Source: Selaginella moellendorffii (taxonomy: Eukaryota > Streptophyta > Lycopodiopsida > Selaginellales > Selaginellaceae). Taken from it: a stretch of 57,616 bases of DNA. The translations under genes were made by a program, and so were the position numbers. Shown piece after piece: positions 12,403-24,621 of the stretch. The stretch's first letter is position 1, and each line of letters opens with the position of its first letter. The notes below the pieces were generated by a model. That model saw only the letters and a list, made by a program, of their open reading frames with translations, was not told where the DNA came from and did not search any database. The stretch covers positions 854,928-912,543 of the forward strand of contig NW_003314270.1 of assembly GCF_000143415.4 (NCBI RefSeq), given 5' to 3'.

Positions 12403-15308
12403 ACTTTGTTTCATTTCTTTTATCAATTGCATAAGTTATCAATTTTTGACAAAGTTTTATTCCTTTGATCATATATTAGATCTAATTAGCAGTTACTCTA
12501 AATTTAAAAATTAGTTTGTTTTCTCAAGAAAAAAAGCTACATGGATTTATTTTGTAATTGAAATCAAATCATGGGAACCACCTATATTAAATGATGTGAT
12601 ATCTATTTCTACGTTTGTACACTTAAACCTTATATCATCTCTTCATTTTGGAAGGATGGAAGGTAGTTAAAGTTCTCTAGTTGATAGTTCTAGGCCACAT
12701 TAGCATGGCAGCTCAAGAGACTATCTCACTCCACCATAAAATAAAACTATAACCACACACCAATAGATGCCCATTGTGAGCAAAAGTGGAGATAATGGCA
12801 TTGTAGGCTATAAGATCCCATTGTGGCATTTCCAAAAATGCTATACCAAGCATGTCCAGTTGTTCAGCTGATTTAAATGTTTTCTATAGTTAGATATTGT
12901 GTCTTTGAAAGGGAGAAGACACTATTGGATGGTGGATTTGATCTGCAATTGTTGTTCAATATAAAAAAATTGGGCATAATTTCATTAAACATAAAACCAA
13001 CAAAGAACTTTTATATAGGAGGACTTATTATAGAAGTACCTATAGAAAGGAGGGTTGTTTCTGAACTGGAACCCAATGGTTTGCCCAGATGTGTCATCCA
13101 AAACAATTTTCCTTTGGAAACATTTCAACCGCATTGGCACTACTCTCCATTCGGGGCCATACCCACCCCAAAGCTGCCGCCACTGCCACTATATATTGGA
13201 CCTGGCATCATGGGTGGGCAACAGCCCATCCTTAGAGGGCCTTCAACCCTAACGCTGATTCAGTATGCTTGATTTTTTTTAAAAATGTTTTCATTGTCTA
13301 TTATACGGATAGATTTGATGAGGCTCTAGAAGAAGCTACCATGTCCTCAAAGATCTTTTCTCTAAAGAGGTGAGTTTCCTTTTTATTCTTTGTTTTCCTT
13401 TCTAAATTTTGTTTTGTTTCTACAAGGCAATGAATTATAAATAAAAACTGCAACACTCTACTTGTATGACCAAGAGGAGTTGAATTTTTACAAAGTGATG
13501 ATCTATGTAAGGCAAAGATATGAGATTATCATCAATTACCAGTCTACTACAGCTGAGCATGCCATCATCAAACAAAGCTAAACATCAAATTATAGATGAC
13601 TAATAAAAAAACTATAAGGTGATCTCTTAGCCCTGTACAAAAACAATGGTGTGTACATAAGCTGAGAGAAGAGACAAGGCTTCTATGGCTAGGCTAATTG
13701 GCTAGTGCCAACCAAATTGGAGCTTGGGTAAAGGTCAAACTCTAGCACAATTGTTTAGTTGGCTATGGGGCAAGATTGAGGGCAACACCTTGTAGAGCAC
13801 ATGGTTTACCCTCACCTAGATTTAATCCTAGATATAGTAAGAAAACTTAGTATCAACTGCCAACACCATGGCCAATAAGCTATGTTGTAGCTCAAGCATA
13901 TGCCATGGCACAGCTAAAAACCTAGAGCTTTTGAGGAACCTAGCTCCTAATTACTACAGTTATATTACTTCTTAGATGGCTTCATCAAAATGGAAGATTT
14001 TTTGTTAATGTGGTGTAAAGAGGCATAGGAATATTCTTTTGCTACTACTCTACAATAATAACATGTTCTTAAAAACAAAGTATTCTTCCTATATTAGCAA
14101 CACTGTGTTGATTTGTATTATGCATACTATATTATAGCTTGTAGTGCATAAAAAAAATATGAAAAATATTATATTTTTAAACCACTCATTTCCTTCTAGT
14201 GGAAATAATATTTTTATTAGTATGGATAAGTGTATGGCTTGGCTAGTTTAGAGTATTTAAAACTCTAGATGCAAAGGCTTTAATAGTTATTTTAATGGTT
14301 TGCATGATATAGGCATTTGATGGTGGAATTGGCTTGAAGAGTTTTGTGTAGATAAAAAACCACCAACATTTATCATATATAAGAGGTTTTCTTTTATTAA
14401 TTTTTTGCCCCTCACTATAGTATAGAGAATGCTTGCATAGAACTTTGATATTTTCAAAAAGGAAAAATGACAAATAAAGTAACACTTTCATCATTCTTAG
14501 CCTTCAAAGAGTTTAGAGAAACTTTTTGACATAGCTTGTTGACTTAACAATGATAAGTACAAGTTTTTCCAGTGGCCATATTTAAATTCTTAGAGAGAGA
14601 AGGAAAATATTTTAATTCCTAAAAATTCTAAATCTTCTTTCTTGCCCACAAAGGTAAAAGGGGGGCATAAAGAACCTTCTTGTGTTTGAGCGAGTGTTGG
14701 GGGAGTGCCTTTCATTCCCCTAACAAATGATGAATTTGGCATGACATACCTCATTTTCTATAAAATTATTTTTCTCTTTCTCTTTTGACTACTAACTTTG
14801 AGGAGTGATTTTTTGTTAATTTGGCTATAGATTTACTTGATCTTGGGCACATTAGATAGTTTTGGTTCTCTTTTTTTTGGTGAAGTATAACACTCATCAA
14901 GCCATGTAATATTTGAGGAGATAAATTATTTCTTGGCTTGATTTTGTGAACAGTTTTTTCTTTATTACCTAAATTCTTAGCCTAATTTCTCAAAGTGGTG
15001 CATTTGTGTTTATAGATCTGGCTTATATCTACAAGTAGAGGTGGTTATTTGTGCTAGAATTGAGAAAATTCATGGCATGCAAATGATTTTCTTCTTAGGC
15101 TAAATAAAGGTGTCCTCATAGCAAGAATTTAACCTTCTTTAGGTTTCATTTTGGATGCCATTTTTTTCTAGAGGCACTTTTAGTCATAACCTTTCCATCA
15201 ATAGTTTTAGCGCTTTAGTATTGATCCAAGTTGACAATATGCTAGTGGTTTTTCACAATGTTGATATTCTAGATTTACCTTTCTTGGATTTTATGGGATA
15301 TTAAGACA

Positions 15309-15486
15309 TTATAATCTCCTAAATTTAGACTTTTTAAAAGGTTAACCAGCCCAATACTAAAGATATTTAACCCAAAAACCTTTAACTGATTGAAAAATAA
15401 CGTTCACTCTTATTTATATGCCTTTTTTCCTCTATATTTGAATTTTTATGAATTGTTTCTCAAATTATTCTCTTTAGTTGCTTACA
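15309..15486 (-). repeat. Solo LTR of the Cassandra-like TRIM family (decayed)
   Basis: The segment from ATAATCTCCTAAATTTAGAC to GTTGCTTACA aligns along its length with the LTR at 24231-24450, including the 5S rRNA-like part (about 15322-15375) and the run CCTCTATATTTGAA. No partner LTR, internal region or primer site is next to it, so it looks like a solo LTR. Nearly all differences from the 24.2 kb copy are transitions. Confidence 0.65.
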
Positions 15487-16649
15487 AGTATTTTTATCAT
15501 GAATTCTTGAGATAGGGTTGTAGATTAGGTTGAGCTCTTTCCAACAAGCCTATTTAAAGATAGAATAGTCATTAAAAGGTATTTAAGATTATACAATTTA
15601 GTGTTTGCTTCCAAGCCCCTATAAAAAGTTGAATATGTTTAGAATTGAGACTAGGATATTTATTTTCCTTTTTTAAATTAAACTTTGTTAAATGTTTTTT
15701 GGAAAAGAAGCAATCTTTCTAGTAGACGTGTTTAAAAGTGGGTTTTAGGATGTTGAGGGAGCTACTTTAAAGCAAATTTACCAACAAAACTATTTTTCTT
15801 TCATTTTCAAGCTTGTTTTCTTTGTCACATGATTTTGGTATTTGAGTATTTGATACTAGTATTGACTAGGTGTAGTGCATCTGATTATGGGATGAAATTT
15901 AGATATATTATAACCATAAATCCTTAAAATCTTAGGGGATAGAAACATTATTCTTCTTTCCCCAAATCTTTGTCAGAATTTGAGTTTTCTTCTTCAGTGG
16001 GATTTGGCTGGAATAAAAAAAAAAGCCAGTAAAAACACTCTTTTATTAAATAATTGCTATTTTTCCAATTGGTTTAAGAGGAAAGAAATAAGATGCACTA
16101 TATGTGGTATAAGAGTAAATGACATTGGGTTAATTCCCATTGATTAATGGCTATTTAAAATATAATATATCCTTAAAATGGAAATTGTACGTAATTTTCC
16201 TTCATCTTATAAACCATTTATAGACAAAGGTATCCACCGTGGGACTATAGTATCTCTAAAGAAGAGGCAAGTGTTTTTCATCTTATAGGGCATTTACAGA
16301 CAAAAATATCCATCATGGGACTGTAGTATTTCTAAAGAAAAGGTTAGTGTAACATATGTGATTATAGGATAAGATTTGAATTTAGAGAAAGATATGATAC
16401 ATTATATTATGCATGTGGTAAATTAACACCCTTTTTCTCATAACTCAAAGCTTATAGGATCCAAAAGCAACTTAGGTATGACATAACACCTTCAAAAGCC
16501 AAGTCTTCTTTATCATTGATAAGTTCTAATGACTTAGATTTGTCATTGTGAGTTATGGAGCAACCATCTTTAATTTGACCTTAGCTCCACATTTTACAAA
16601 AGAAGAGTGATCTGCCAACTTTTTCAAATGTTAGAGAAATCTCTCTAAT

Positions 16650-16940
16650 GTCTCATATCAACCTCTTTGACTACTATTACACCATAAACACAATTGTCAA
16701 TGATGATCATATATGTTGTGACTTCTTGCAATCTCTTGAAGGCAAAGCGACAACTTAGGTGAAGTTTCTTCTCCTAATGGATAGGATGGACTTCCAGATG
16801 CTACTTGCTTCCTTTAAGTAGCATTTCATCAAAGAAAAACCCACAAATCAGCTATTTATTGATTTCTTTTTGTTCTAGTGAGGACTCACGAGTCTATCCC
16901 TGATTACATCACCAAACTTAGAGCGTGCTGGCTATTTATG
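16650..16940 (+). pseudogene. Retrotransposon gag relic
   Basis: Conceptual translation gives short collinear pieces resembling a retroelement gag: a CDFLQSLEGKATT piece, an FLLLMDRMDFQMLLASFK piece, and, after a frame change, HESIPDYITKLRACW. Several stops interrupt the frame. The resemblance to the gag capsid (E-G-x-A-x-x-W region, then ES-hydrophobic-x-x-Y-I-x-K-hydrophobic) is suggestive only. Confidence 0.35.
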
Positions 16941-17229
16941 ACCATCTAGTCCAAGAAAAGCTAGAATAAATAAAATAATAATAACACTAAAATACAAGTA
17001 AAGAAACTACTAAACATCTCCACCAATGTCACATTTTTGCTTGTATAATAATGGATGGACTAAATCAAGCTCTATATATAAATTATCTATTTATTTGTAA
17101 ATTGATATGTTAAGAATAGATAGTATCTCATACACAACATGAACTGTTTGATTTGATTGAATAGTCCATATCTAAGGGTCTACTTCTAATTAGGATATTT
17201 CATATAACAATTATTAATCATTCTCATAA

Positions 17230-18132
17230 ATGAAATATAAAATTTTTATTTTAATTAATTTTTCATATATTTCCATTTATTATTCTCAAAAAATATTTCA
17301 TTATGAGGATTATGGAGATAATGGACAAATTCCAGAGCAAATAAACATGAATGATTTAGCATCAATGTTTATTATTTTTCTAAGACACTCATTGCCTTCT
17401 GGTAGAAATACACAAGTGGGTTCCACATTTTATACATCTTACATAAGTTCAGAGTTACAAATTAATATGTTATTTGTTATACTATCTGCAAGCATAAATT
17501 GTCCAATAAGCAATGGTATACATGAAATTAATAATGATGCTACTAGGCTTTTATTATCAAGAGTTGGTAGAGAAGTTTATTTATCTTTTCGAAATGCTAG
17601 AGCATCACATTTTATAAGTATTATTATTCAGTATGATATTGGTACTTTTGTAGTTTTATATCAAATACATGGCTATATTTCTAGAATAACACCTTTTTAT
17701 AATATTCACATACATTCACTTCCATATAAATTTTGTAACTTTTTTAAAAATAGATTATTTAGTGGATATAAAGGTTTATATATAGCTACACTTAATCCTG
17801 GTGAATTTTTAACACATTTTTATAAAGAATATATATTTTTAGTACAACTTGATTGTAATACTGTTTTTTATTATCAAAATACAGTTTTATGGGATACTAA
17901 AACTTATGGAGCTAGTTTTGATTGTAAATTAAGATTACAAGAAGATGGAAATCTTGTACTTTATTCAGCATTTGATTTACAATCATTATATGCAACTGGA
18001 ACTTATTGTAAAAAATCTAATTGTGTGAAACCATCAATGCTTATTCTACAATTAAATTGTCATTTAGTTTTATATCAAGATGGAAATCCTTCTATACAAA
18101 TGTGGTCAACTGAAACAATATGTTATAATTAA
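17230..18132 (+). CDS. Predicted secreted GNA-type (bulb-type, B-lectin) mannose-binding protein
   Basis: A single uninterrupted 300-residue frame in very AT-rich DNA. Residues 1-20 form a hydrophobic N-terminus that could be a signal peptide. The C-terminal third carries the B-lectin signature QxDxNxVxY at 206-214 (QLDCNTVFY) and 237-245 (QEDGNLVLY), plus a degenerate third site at 274-282 where Asp and Asn are replaced. A looser Q-x-D...VVLY stretch at 134-144 hints at a second, N-terminal lectin-like domain. Such domains bind mannose and often act in defence. Codons end almost entirely in A or T, unlike the other genes here, and the neighbourhood is decayed repeat. Yet the frame is intact, which argues for selection or recent arrival. 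An intron or promoter is not obvious. Domain call fairly sure; expression unknown. Confidence 0.65.
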   Translation: MKYKIFILINFSYISIYYSQKIFHYEDYGDNGQIPEQINMNDLASMFIIFLRHSLPSGRNTQVGSTFYTSYISSELQINMLFVILSASINCPISNGIHEINNDATRLLLSRVGREVYLSFRNARASHFISIIIQYDIGTFVVLYQIHGYISRITPFYNIHIHSLPYKFCNFFKNRLFSGYKGLYIATLNPGEFLTHFYKEYIFLVQLDCNTVFYYQNTVLWDTKTYGASFDCKLRLQEDGNLVLYSAFDLQSLYATGTYCKKSNCVKPSMLILQLNCHLVLYQDGNPSIQMWSTETICYN

Positions 18133-18495
18133 TAAATTCAAATGTAATTAGAATTTTATATTTTACTTTAAAACTTGAAATTTTTCAAACTTATTCCCAA
18201 ATATAGCTAAAATTCAAATTTACCTAAACTAGAACAAAATTTATTTAATAGTTGTATGCTTAGATAATTTATTCTTAATTCCAGTAAATTTATAATACTA
18301 TATTACTTTCATTAAATCAAATATTAATTTGGAATACTAACTCTGTGAAAAAATACTAAATTTATGCAATAAATATATTTAACGTAATTCTACTAAATAC
18401 TAAAATACAGTTTAAAAGGATCCCATTGTAAAGAATGAGGGTTTTACCATAGAACTTCCGACCTGGAGATTTGGTAATAACACTTTATTCTTTTC
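18133..18495. other. AT-rich 3' flank of the lectin frame
   Basis: No gene is visible. The sequence stays AT-rich to about 18420 and then changes abruptly to balanced composition at the start of the gene-relic zone. Confidence 0.5.
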
Positions 18496-18496
18496 A

Positions 18497-18770
18497 CAAT
18501 ATAATTACAGAATTGAGTAGCCCCTTGTCACTTTTACTCTCTTGCTCGGCTCCTAAAAACTCTGCAGCAGACGTTTGCGAGTCCTGCGAGTCCTGGGTAT
18601 GGTGACGAGCAGGATTGGGATGCTCCATGACTTGTTGCGCAGCTGTTAGACCCAGGAGCTTTTCACTCTGAGTTCCACAAGCAAATAGAAGATCAACCAT
18701 GCAAGCGTAATGCTCCCGTGACATCAGTTTGTTCAGCCGGTCGTCCGCTTGCATTGACTCGATACACTCG
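18497..18770 (-). pseudogene. PPR protein C-terminal fragment
   Basis: The minus strand encodes a piece with REHYACMVDLLFACG, which matches the HYxCMVDLLGRAG signature between the last repeats and the E domain of plant PLS-type pentatricopeptide (RNA-editing) proteins. The surrounding residues do not continue as a PPR or E domain, and no start or upstream repeats are attached. It is a relic, separate from the larger PPR relic at 20270-20969, which has its own copy of this signature. Confidence 0.45.
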
Positions 18771-19096
18771 TAACCTTCGGCCCTCCAGCACAGATAACAT
18801 GCTCAACACAGTGATCTCACTGCTGGAACAACTTATACAACTCTGAAAGAACATGCACAGAAGCAAAACGATGGCTCCCACTCTGATATATCATCACTGT
18901 GTATATACATATACACATGATCAACAGTCGTGACTATCCTACACCTGGATCAGTGATGTGGCAACTCATGCCACATAGACTCTCATGTCCAACAAACTCG
19001 ACTGCAAATTCTTGCAAGACATTATGGTGTGGTACGCTACGTGTTTCTTTGTCTTGGCCACGGCGCAGTTCACCCTTTCGTTGTTCTGCTTTGCAG

Positions 19097-20135
<1,039 letters not shown>

Positions 20136-20269
20136 ACTCTCGCAAAGGCCATAGAATTTTGCCAATAATAAACCTCTTTTCCCATTGCTCAAAGACACTA
20201 CAATAGAATTGAGGAGGACCTCACTAAGATTCCAGACTTGATTGCCGAGTCCTCTGGCTTGATGTCGTC

Positions 20270-20969
20270 GTAGGCCATGCTGTAGACGCTTGAAACGAAA
20301 TCGAGCATCGTGTGTGAGGGAGCCTCTTTGGCGAAGTGCCGATACGAAGCATGCAAGCATTCTTGTTCTATCTTTCGAAACAGCTTCCATAGTCAAACCA
20401 CGGTGGCCGCTCTACACATGTTAGAGAGCATTACATATAGTGAACCGACACCAGGCTCTGCTTCCATGGCAGCCTGGGACGCGACGGCAAGGCCATCCTT
20501 GCTGCTGTAATGGCCGCCCCGACACGCCGCTACGAAGCATCGCATGGCGGCCATCAAGGCTTGGGCATCGGTCACGTATCCCGCACTGCACAAGAGGGTC
20601 AGCATGCAGCTGTAGTGCTGCCCGCTCGCTACAAGCCCAAAGTCGCAAGTCATGGAGCAGCCGCCTCTCACAGCTCCTCTATGGCTCCACGCCCCGAGAA
20701 CGCTCGCGAAACAGATGCCATCCGGGTGCCCCACCAGGTTCATTTCGTTGAAGAGCTGCAGTGCCATCTGCGGCTGGCCCGCTTGAGCGTAGGCGCTGAT
20801 GACTGCCGTCCACGACACCACGTTCCGCTCGGACATGCATGCAAACAAATTGCCACACTTGGACATTTGCCCGCACTGGGCAAAGCAGGGCGTTCCACGA
20901 GATGACATCTCTCTCTCGCATGACGATAAATTCCTCTATGCTTCCGCTGCTTCCAAACGCCGAAAGCAT
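20270..20969 (-). pseudogene. PLS-type PPR gene relic
   Basis: The minus strand shows collinear PPR pieces in shifting frames: a MRERDVISWNALL repeat end near 20890, then SERNVVSWTAVISAYAQAG, QMALQLFNEMNLVG, then HYSCMLTLLCSAGYVTDAQAL and an E-domain-like EAEPGVGSLYVMLSNM near 20430. Frame changes and a disrupted 3' end make it non-functional. Intact relatives edit or process organellar RNA; an intact intronless member lies at 49040. It overlaps nothing but sits tail to tail with the aspartate aminotransferase relic. Confidence 0.7.
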
Positions 20970-21097
20970 AGCGTTGCAGTTCTACTAATTGAGTTATCTC
21001 ATTATTTCAAACATAAAACCAAAAACAGAGCAACTTGTACCTCTTGCGCGCGCTACGCCAGCTCCTCCGCCAGCAGCCCGCCAGCGCCGCCGCCGCC

Positions 21098-21330
21098 TCA
21101 TCTGCCCCGAGCACGCAGCGTGAGCGGCAGCCGGATGCAGATGAGCCCCACCAGGTGGAGGATGGTGCACGGGCAGCAGCACAGCGCCGCGCAGTCGCCC
21201 GCGAACGGGGCAAGTTGGTTGTCGTGGCCGAAACGCTCGGGTTGGAAGCGAAACGATGAGATGGTGGTCGACTTTTCAGGGTTGGGGTGGCGGGGGACGT
21301 CGCCGCCGCCGCCGCCACAAACGAGAGCGC
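21098..21330 (-). pseudogene. CCCPC-motif plant protein, copy 1 (partial)
   Basis: On the minus strand a frame reads through FAGDCAALCCCPCTILHLVG and then LICIRLPLTLRARGR to a stop at 21098-21100. The DCAAxCCCPC-hydrophobic pattern followed by a basic tail is typical of a plant-specific family of small, possibly membrane-associated proteins of unknown function. Upstream, the frame is Gly/Arg-rich and no convincing start is visible. A second copy of the motif lies about 550 bp away at 21690-21856. The region is very GC-rich, so long frames on the other strand are composition artefacts. Confidence 0.4.
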
Positions 21331-21689
21331 GGCACTGGATCTAAGACCACAAGAGGAGCCGCCGGGGAGGAGCGAAGAGGCGGCGGCGATTGAGTCGGCG
21401 GAATCGGAGATTGATCGTCGGGAGGCGATCGCAACCCCGTCGCTCAAGGCGCCTCCTCCATCGCCGGAAGTGGACGCGGCCATGGCGGCTGGGGACTCCG
21501 AGAGGCAACCAAAGCAGCAACAGGGCCATCACCACCACCACCACCTTCGATCCGGATCCGCCAAGAACATGGCCCGTCACTCGGTGCTGGAGCGGTCGCT
21601 CTGCGCCGCCGGATCCAAGGGGCGCAGCAGTGGAGGAACCCGAGGAGGAGGAGGAGGCGGAGAGGCGGAGGGGCAAGTGCTCGACGTGA

Positions 21690-21856
21690 AAGCGCCACCA
21701 GGTGGAGGATGGTGCACGGGCAGCAGTACAGCGCCGCGCAGTCGCCCGCGAACGCCCCCCCCCCCGGCCCCGACAACGAACTTGCCCGAGCGGGCTTCGA
21801 GCCCGTGACCATCTTTCTCCGAGCGTACAAGCGTTTCGAGCTCCCGACCTCCATCT
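21690..21856 (-). pseudogene. CCCPC-motif plant protein, copy 2 (partial)
   Basis: The minus strand encodes FAGDCAALYCCPCTILHLVA in the same context as copy 1, with about 60 bp nearly identical between the copies (CCACCAGGTGGAGGATGGTG and onward). One motif cysteine is a tyrosine here. After the motif the sequence diverges into a low-complexity Leu/Arg-rich frame without the basic tail of copy 1. A run of twelve C residues (about 21757-21768) lies just upstream. It is probably a broken local duplicate. Confidence 0.4.
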
Positions 21857-22243
21857 CTGTCTCTCTCACTGTCGGAGCAAGAACAAACGCGTCTCTCTCT
21901 GTGGCATCACACGAGAAAGCCAGAGGTTTGGCATTTTACTTCGTGTTTGGTCACGGATCTGACGATTCCATATTACACGGCAGCCTGTGCTTCAGTTTGA
22001 GCAACTCAAGTGTGTTCCACCGCTTCTTCCGGAGAACGAGAAAACGTTTTTTTCTTCGTTCTTCCGGCCTAGGGTTTAAGAATTATAAATACTAGTAGTT
22101 TTAATATATATTTGAACAAATCTACAAACTTTCCTAACTCGTATTGTGTAGTGGATATTCTCAAAATTGACATATTCTAAACGTGTAATCAAGTCTAGCA
22201 AAGAATTGGAAGTAACCAAAACTTGTAACAAGAGAAAAAAAGC

Positions 22244-23024
22244 TCACAGCATTCTTTGCTGGCTAATTTGGTTTTCTAGTGTGGCTGTCGATTCCTGGAG
22301 GAGTAATCTTGCCTCGTTCCTTCTCCTGACAAAATCAAAGAGAAAAACCATGATAAAAACGAATCCAGTGCTTACTTGCGAACTTCTTCCACGGCTTGCT
22401 TTCGTCTTTGCACTTGTGTCTCCAGAATGCGAATAAGTGTCGCTCTGGCCTGGAGAACAGTGTTTTCCATGAGCAAAAGAACGAAAAACTTGAGCAAAAG
22501 AGAGTTGTTTTTTTTTCTTTCCAAACCTGGTGTGGCCTGAGTGAATTCAGCAAGTGATGCATGTTTCTGAGAATGAGCCCCATGTCTTCCACTCTCCGAG
22601 CATACTGCGAAGGCCTCTCCACCAATACGTCGGCGAGCTCCATCATCTGGAGCACAAGCTCCCGGTTCAAAGCCTTGAGCTCCTTCTTGTAGTCTAAACT
22701 CCCAAAGTTTGAGGCAACCCACTCGTAGAAAAACAGAGAAAATCTTGGTCGAGTCTCGACTTACCAATGTTGGGTCCTTTGGGATACAGTTGCCGAAGCC
22801 CCACTTCCTCCAAGCTGGGTAGCGCATCGTCAGTCTGGAAGCTCAAGCTTATAAGAGAAGGAAAAGAAAAGTGGAGAAAGAGGGTCTCTAACTGTGTAGG
22901 TGTTGCCAAAGACGCTGTAGGTTCCCTGGAGCAGCGAAGGCGGCGATGGCGCGGAGGTTTGATCCTTGTAGAGCTTGTAATAGGGAGGCGGGGGCGGATA
23001 TGCAGCAGACGTTGTGGTAGCCAT
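22244..23024 (-). CDS. MED7: Mediator complex subunit 7
   Basis: Five exons on the minus strand: 23024-22893, 22834-22765, 22693-22527, 22449-22376 and 22325-22244. All have GT-AG junctions and consistent phases, giving 174 residues, close to the roughly 168 of plant MED7. The protein starts MATTTSAAYPPPPPYYKLYK, has the conserved ALPSLEE and LYPKGPN segments, and then the helical core with MELADVLVERPSQYARRVED and MHHLLNSLRPHQ, followed by a basic coiled-coil tail. MED7 pairs with MED21 in the middle module of Mediator, linking transcription factors to RNA polymerase II in the nucleus. Introns are 50-77 bp. The gene looks intact and is isolated between relics and repeats. Identification is firm. 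Confidence 0.93.
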
Positions 23025-24230
23025 AGCTAGGGCTACTTATTCCCGAATATTCCTTTTCATTTAAAACTTTTGGATTCTTCGTAACCCGGTCCTGCTGATC
23101 ATCGATGTACAACCCTGGGGGCTGGCAATCGACACTCCATCGAAAGCGTCAAGGAGGACGCTACGCATGAACACGTATTCTTACCAATCGTAAGCACCTA
23201 TGATGAATGAAGCCTTTTGAATCTTCATTGAATGGCATGCTTTACCTTGTGTTTTGAGCATTTGTTACCAAATGTGAAGGATGTTTATCAACACTTCCTA
23301 TTGACAGTCCTGACCATTAGGGCAGCTTACTTAAACCAACGGTTCACTAATCAATTGCCACAAACAACTAAGGTTTTTATGTGAAGACATAAGGAATCCC
23401 ACGATTCAATGGTAATCAGCAAGGTCTTCATCCACATATACTGTTTACATGGGCTCATGGCAGCCCCCAAGCGGTTATGTTCTTACACTATCAGACACAG
23501 TATTCTTTTGGGCATGTTATCAATTAGGCAACAATGTGTAACACTGGCTCAGTGTGATCCAACTTTGGCCAAACATTATTTCATTATTTCAAGAGCTCTG
23601 TGGATGAGAACATGTCACAATGTATCACTTTTACTGGATGTTGTTTCTTTACTCACCACTAAAGCCCACTCACTTGGTATGATTTATGTAAAATATAAAT
23701 AATAATTATAAGTTAAACTAAAAATTACTAATAATACAATAAAAACTTATAAAACACTTTTCATCATAGTAAATTAAAATTTAATCAACTAATGCATTAA
23801 TCATTCTGATTTGAACCACTGTTATGCCTCATATAAGCATGATCAACATTTAAGTGGTAATATGTGATAAAATATTTCTAATGTAGAACTATTATGAGAT
23901 TACCAAATTTTATTATGACTTTATATATGACATAATTTCAATAATGTTTTTTAAGAAATAAGATTATATATGCATTTAGAAAAGCTTTTTACCTATAAAA
24001 CTATAACCACTATGTGTAAGTATTAATTTAAATTTACTTGTATTATTTTAATATTTAAAAACTTAAATGTTTGAAAACTTAAAGCACACTTTAAATTGCA
24101 AATATTAAAATTTCAGTTTATATGTAGTATCTGTTTACTTATCTTCTTTATGAAAGAAAAATAATATATGAACTCTTCTTTATGAAAGAAAAATAATATA
24201 TGAACTAAAATATATGGCTGTGAGGTCCAA
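23025..24230. other. MED7 upstream region and AT-rich spacer
   Basis: The MED7 promoter would lie just right of 23024; no clear TATA element was identified. From about 23700 the sequence is AT-rich with a short direct repeat, TTCTTTATGAAAGAAAAATA, twice in tandem near 24140-24200. No gene is visible. Confidence 0.5.
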
Positions 24231-24450
24231 TGTAACGCTCCTGAGTTTGGACTTCCCGAGAGGTCACCCAGCCCAGCCCAGTACTATTCAAACCCAAGGA
24301 CACTTAACCCCAAATATCCCAAAACCCTTAACCGATTAGAAAAAAGGGTGCACTCTTGTTCATGAGCCCTTTTCCTCTATATTTGAACCCCATGGATCAT
24401 CTCTTAACTCGTTCCCTTTAGTTACTTACAATCCACCACACTTCCTTACA
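24231..24450 (-). repeat. LTR of the Cassandra-like TRIM
   Basis: Best-preserved copy of the family. It runs TGTAACGCTCCTGAGTTTGG to CACTTCCTTACA on the plus strand. Positions 24249-24308 are the reverse complement of the second half of plant 5S rRNA with small changes (see the next entry). Related copies lie at 15309-15486, 32683-32884 and 55612-56300. Confidence 0.8.
24249..24308 (-). promoter_or_regulatory. 5S rRNA-like segment with Pol III internal-promoter boxes
   Basis: Read on the minus strand, this contains GTTAAGTGTCCTTGGG, then AATAGTACTGGGCTGGG, then TGGGTGACCTCTCGGGAAG. Plant 5S rRNA has GTTAAGCGTGCTTGGG, GTAGTACTAGGATGGG and TGGGTGACCTCCTGGGAAG in the same order. These correspond to the A box, intermediate element and C box of the TFIIIA-dependent promoter. 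A five-base duplication (GCTGG) sits next to the intermediate element. In Cassandra elements this segment drives Pol III transcription; whether it is active here is unknown. Confidence 0.75.
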
Positions 24451-24621
24451 AGTTCACGCCCTCGTGAACGGAAGCTGAGAGCTGCAACTCTCCCGAGAAC
24501 CCCGCTCTCTTGACACCCTACCCCTCGAGTCGAGCCCAGCGGGAGAAAACTGGACCAGCCAGATGTCAATCAATATGTGGTGTGATTCCCCTAGCCAACC
24601 AACAGAGTCGGACCTGAAACC

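Larger units (their letters stand above)
12403..17229. other. AT-rich repeat graveyard without genes
   Basis: About 4.8 kb of AT-rich, apparently C-to-T-decayed DNA. Recognisable pieces are a Cassandra-type LTR (15309-15486), a retroelement gag relic (about 16650-16940), a diverged repeat shared with 54560-55480 (about 15885-16140), and a local direct repeat of about 65 bp (16205-16275 and 16275-16345, containing CATCTTATA and CTATAGTATCTCTAAAGAA-type words). A 131-codon open stretch at 12877-13272 has no feature I recognise. Confidence 0.6.

Noticed and set aside
12877-13272. A 131-codon open frame
   Set aside because: No motif, start context or homology I can recognise, and it is surrounded by decayed repeats; not enough to call a gene.
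21287-21808. A 173-codon Ala/Glu/Gly/Arg-rich plus-strand frame
   Set aside because: It is antisense to the CCCPC-motif copies in very GC-rich DNA, where open frames are common by composition.
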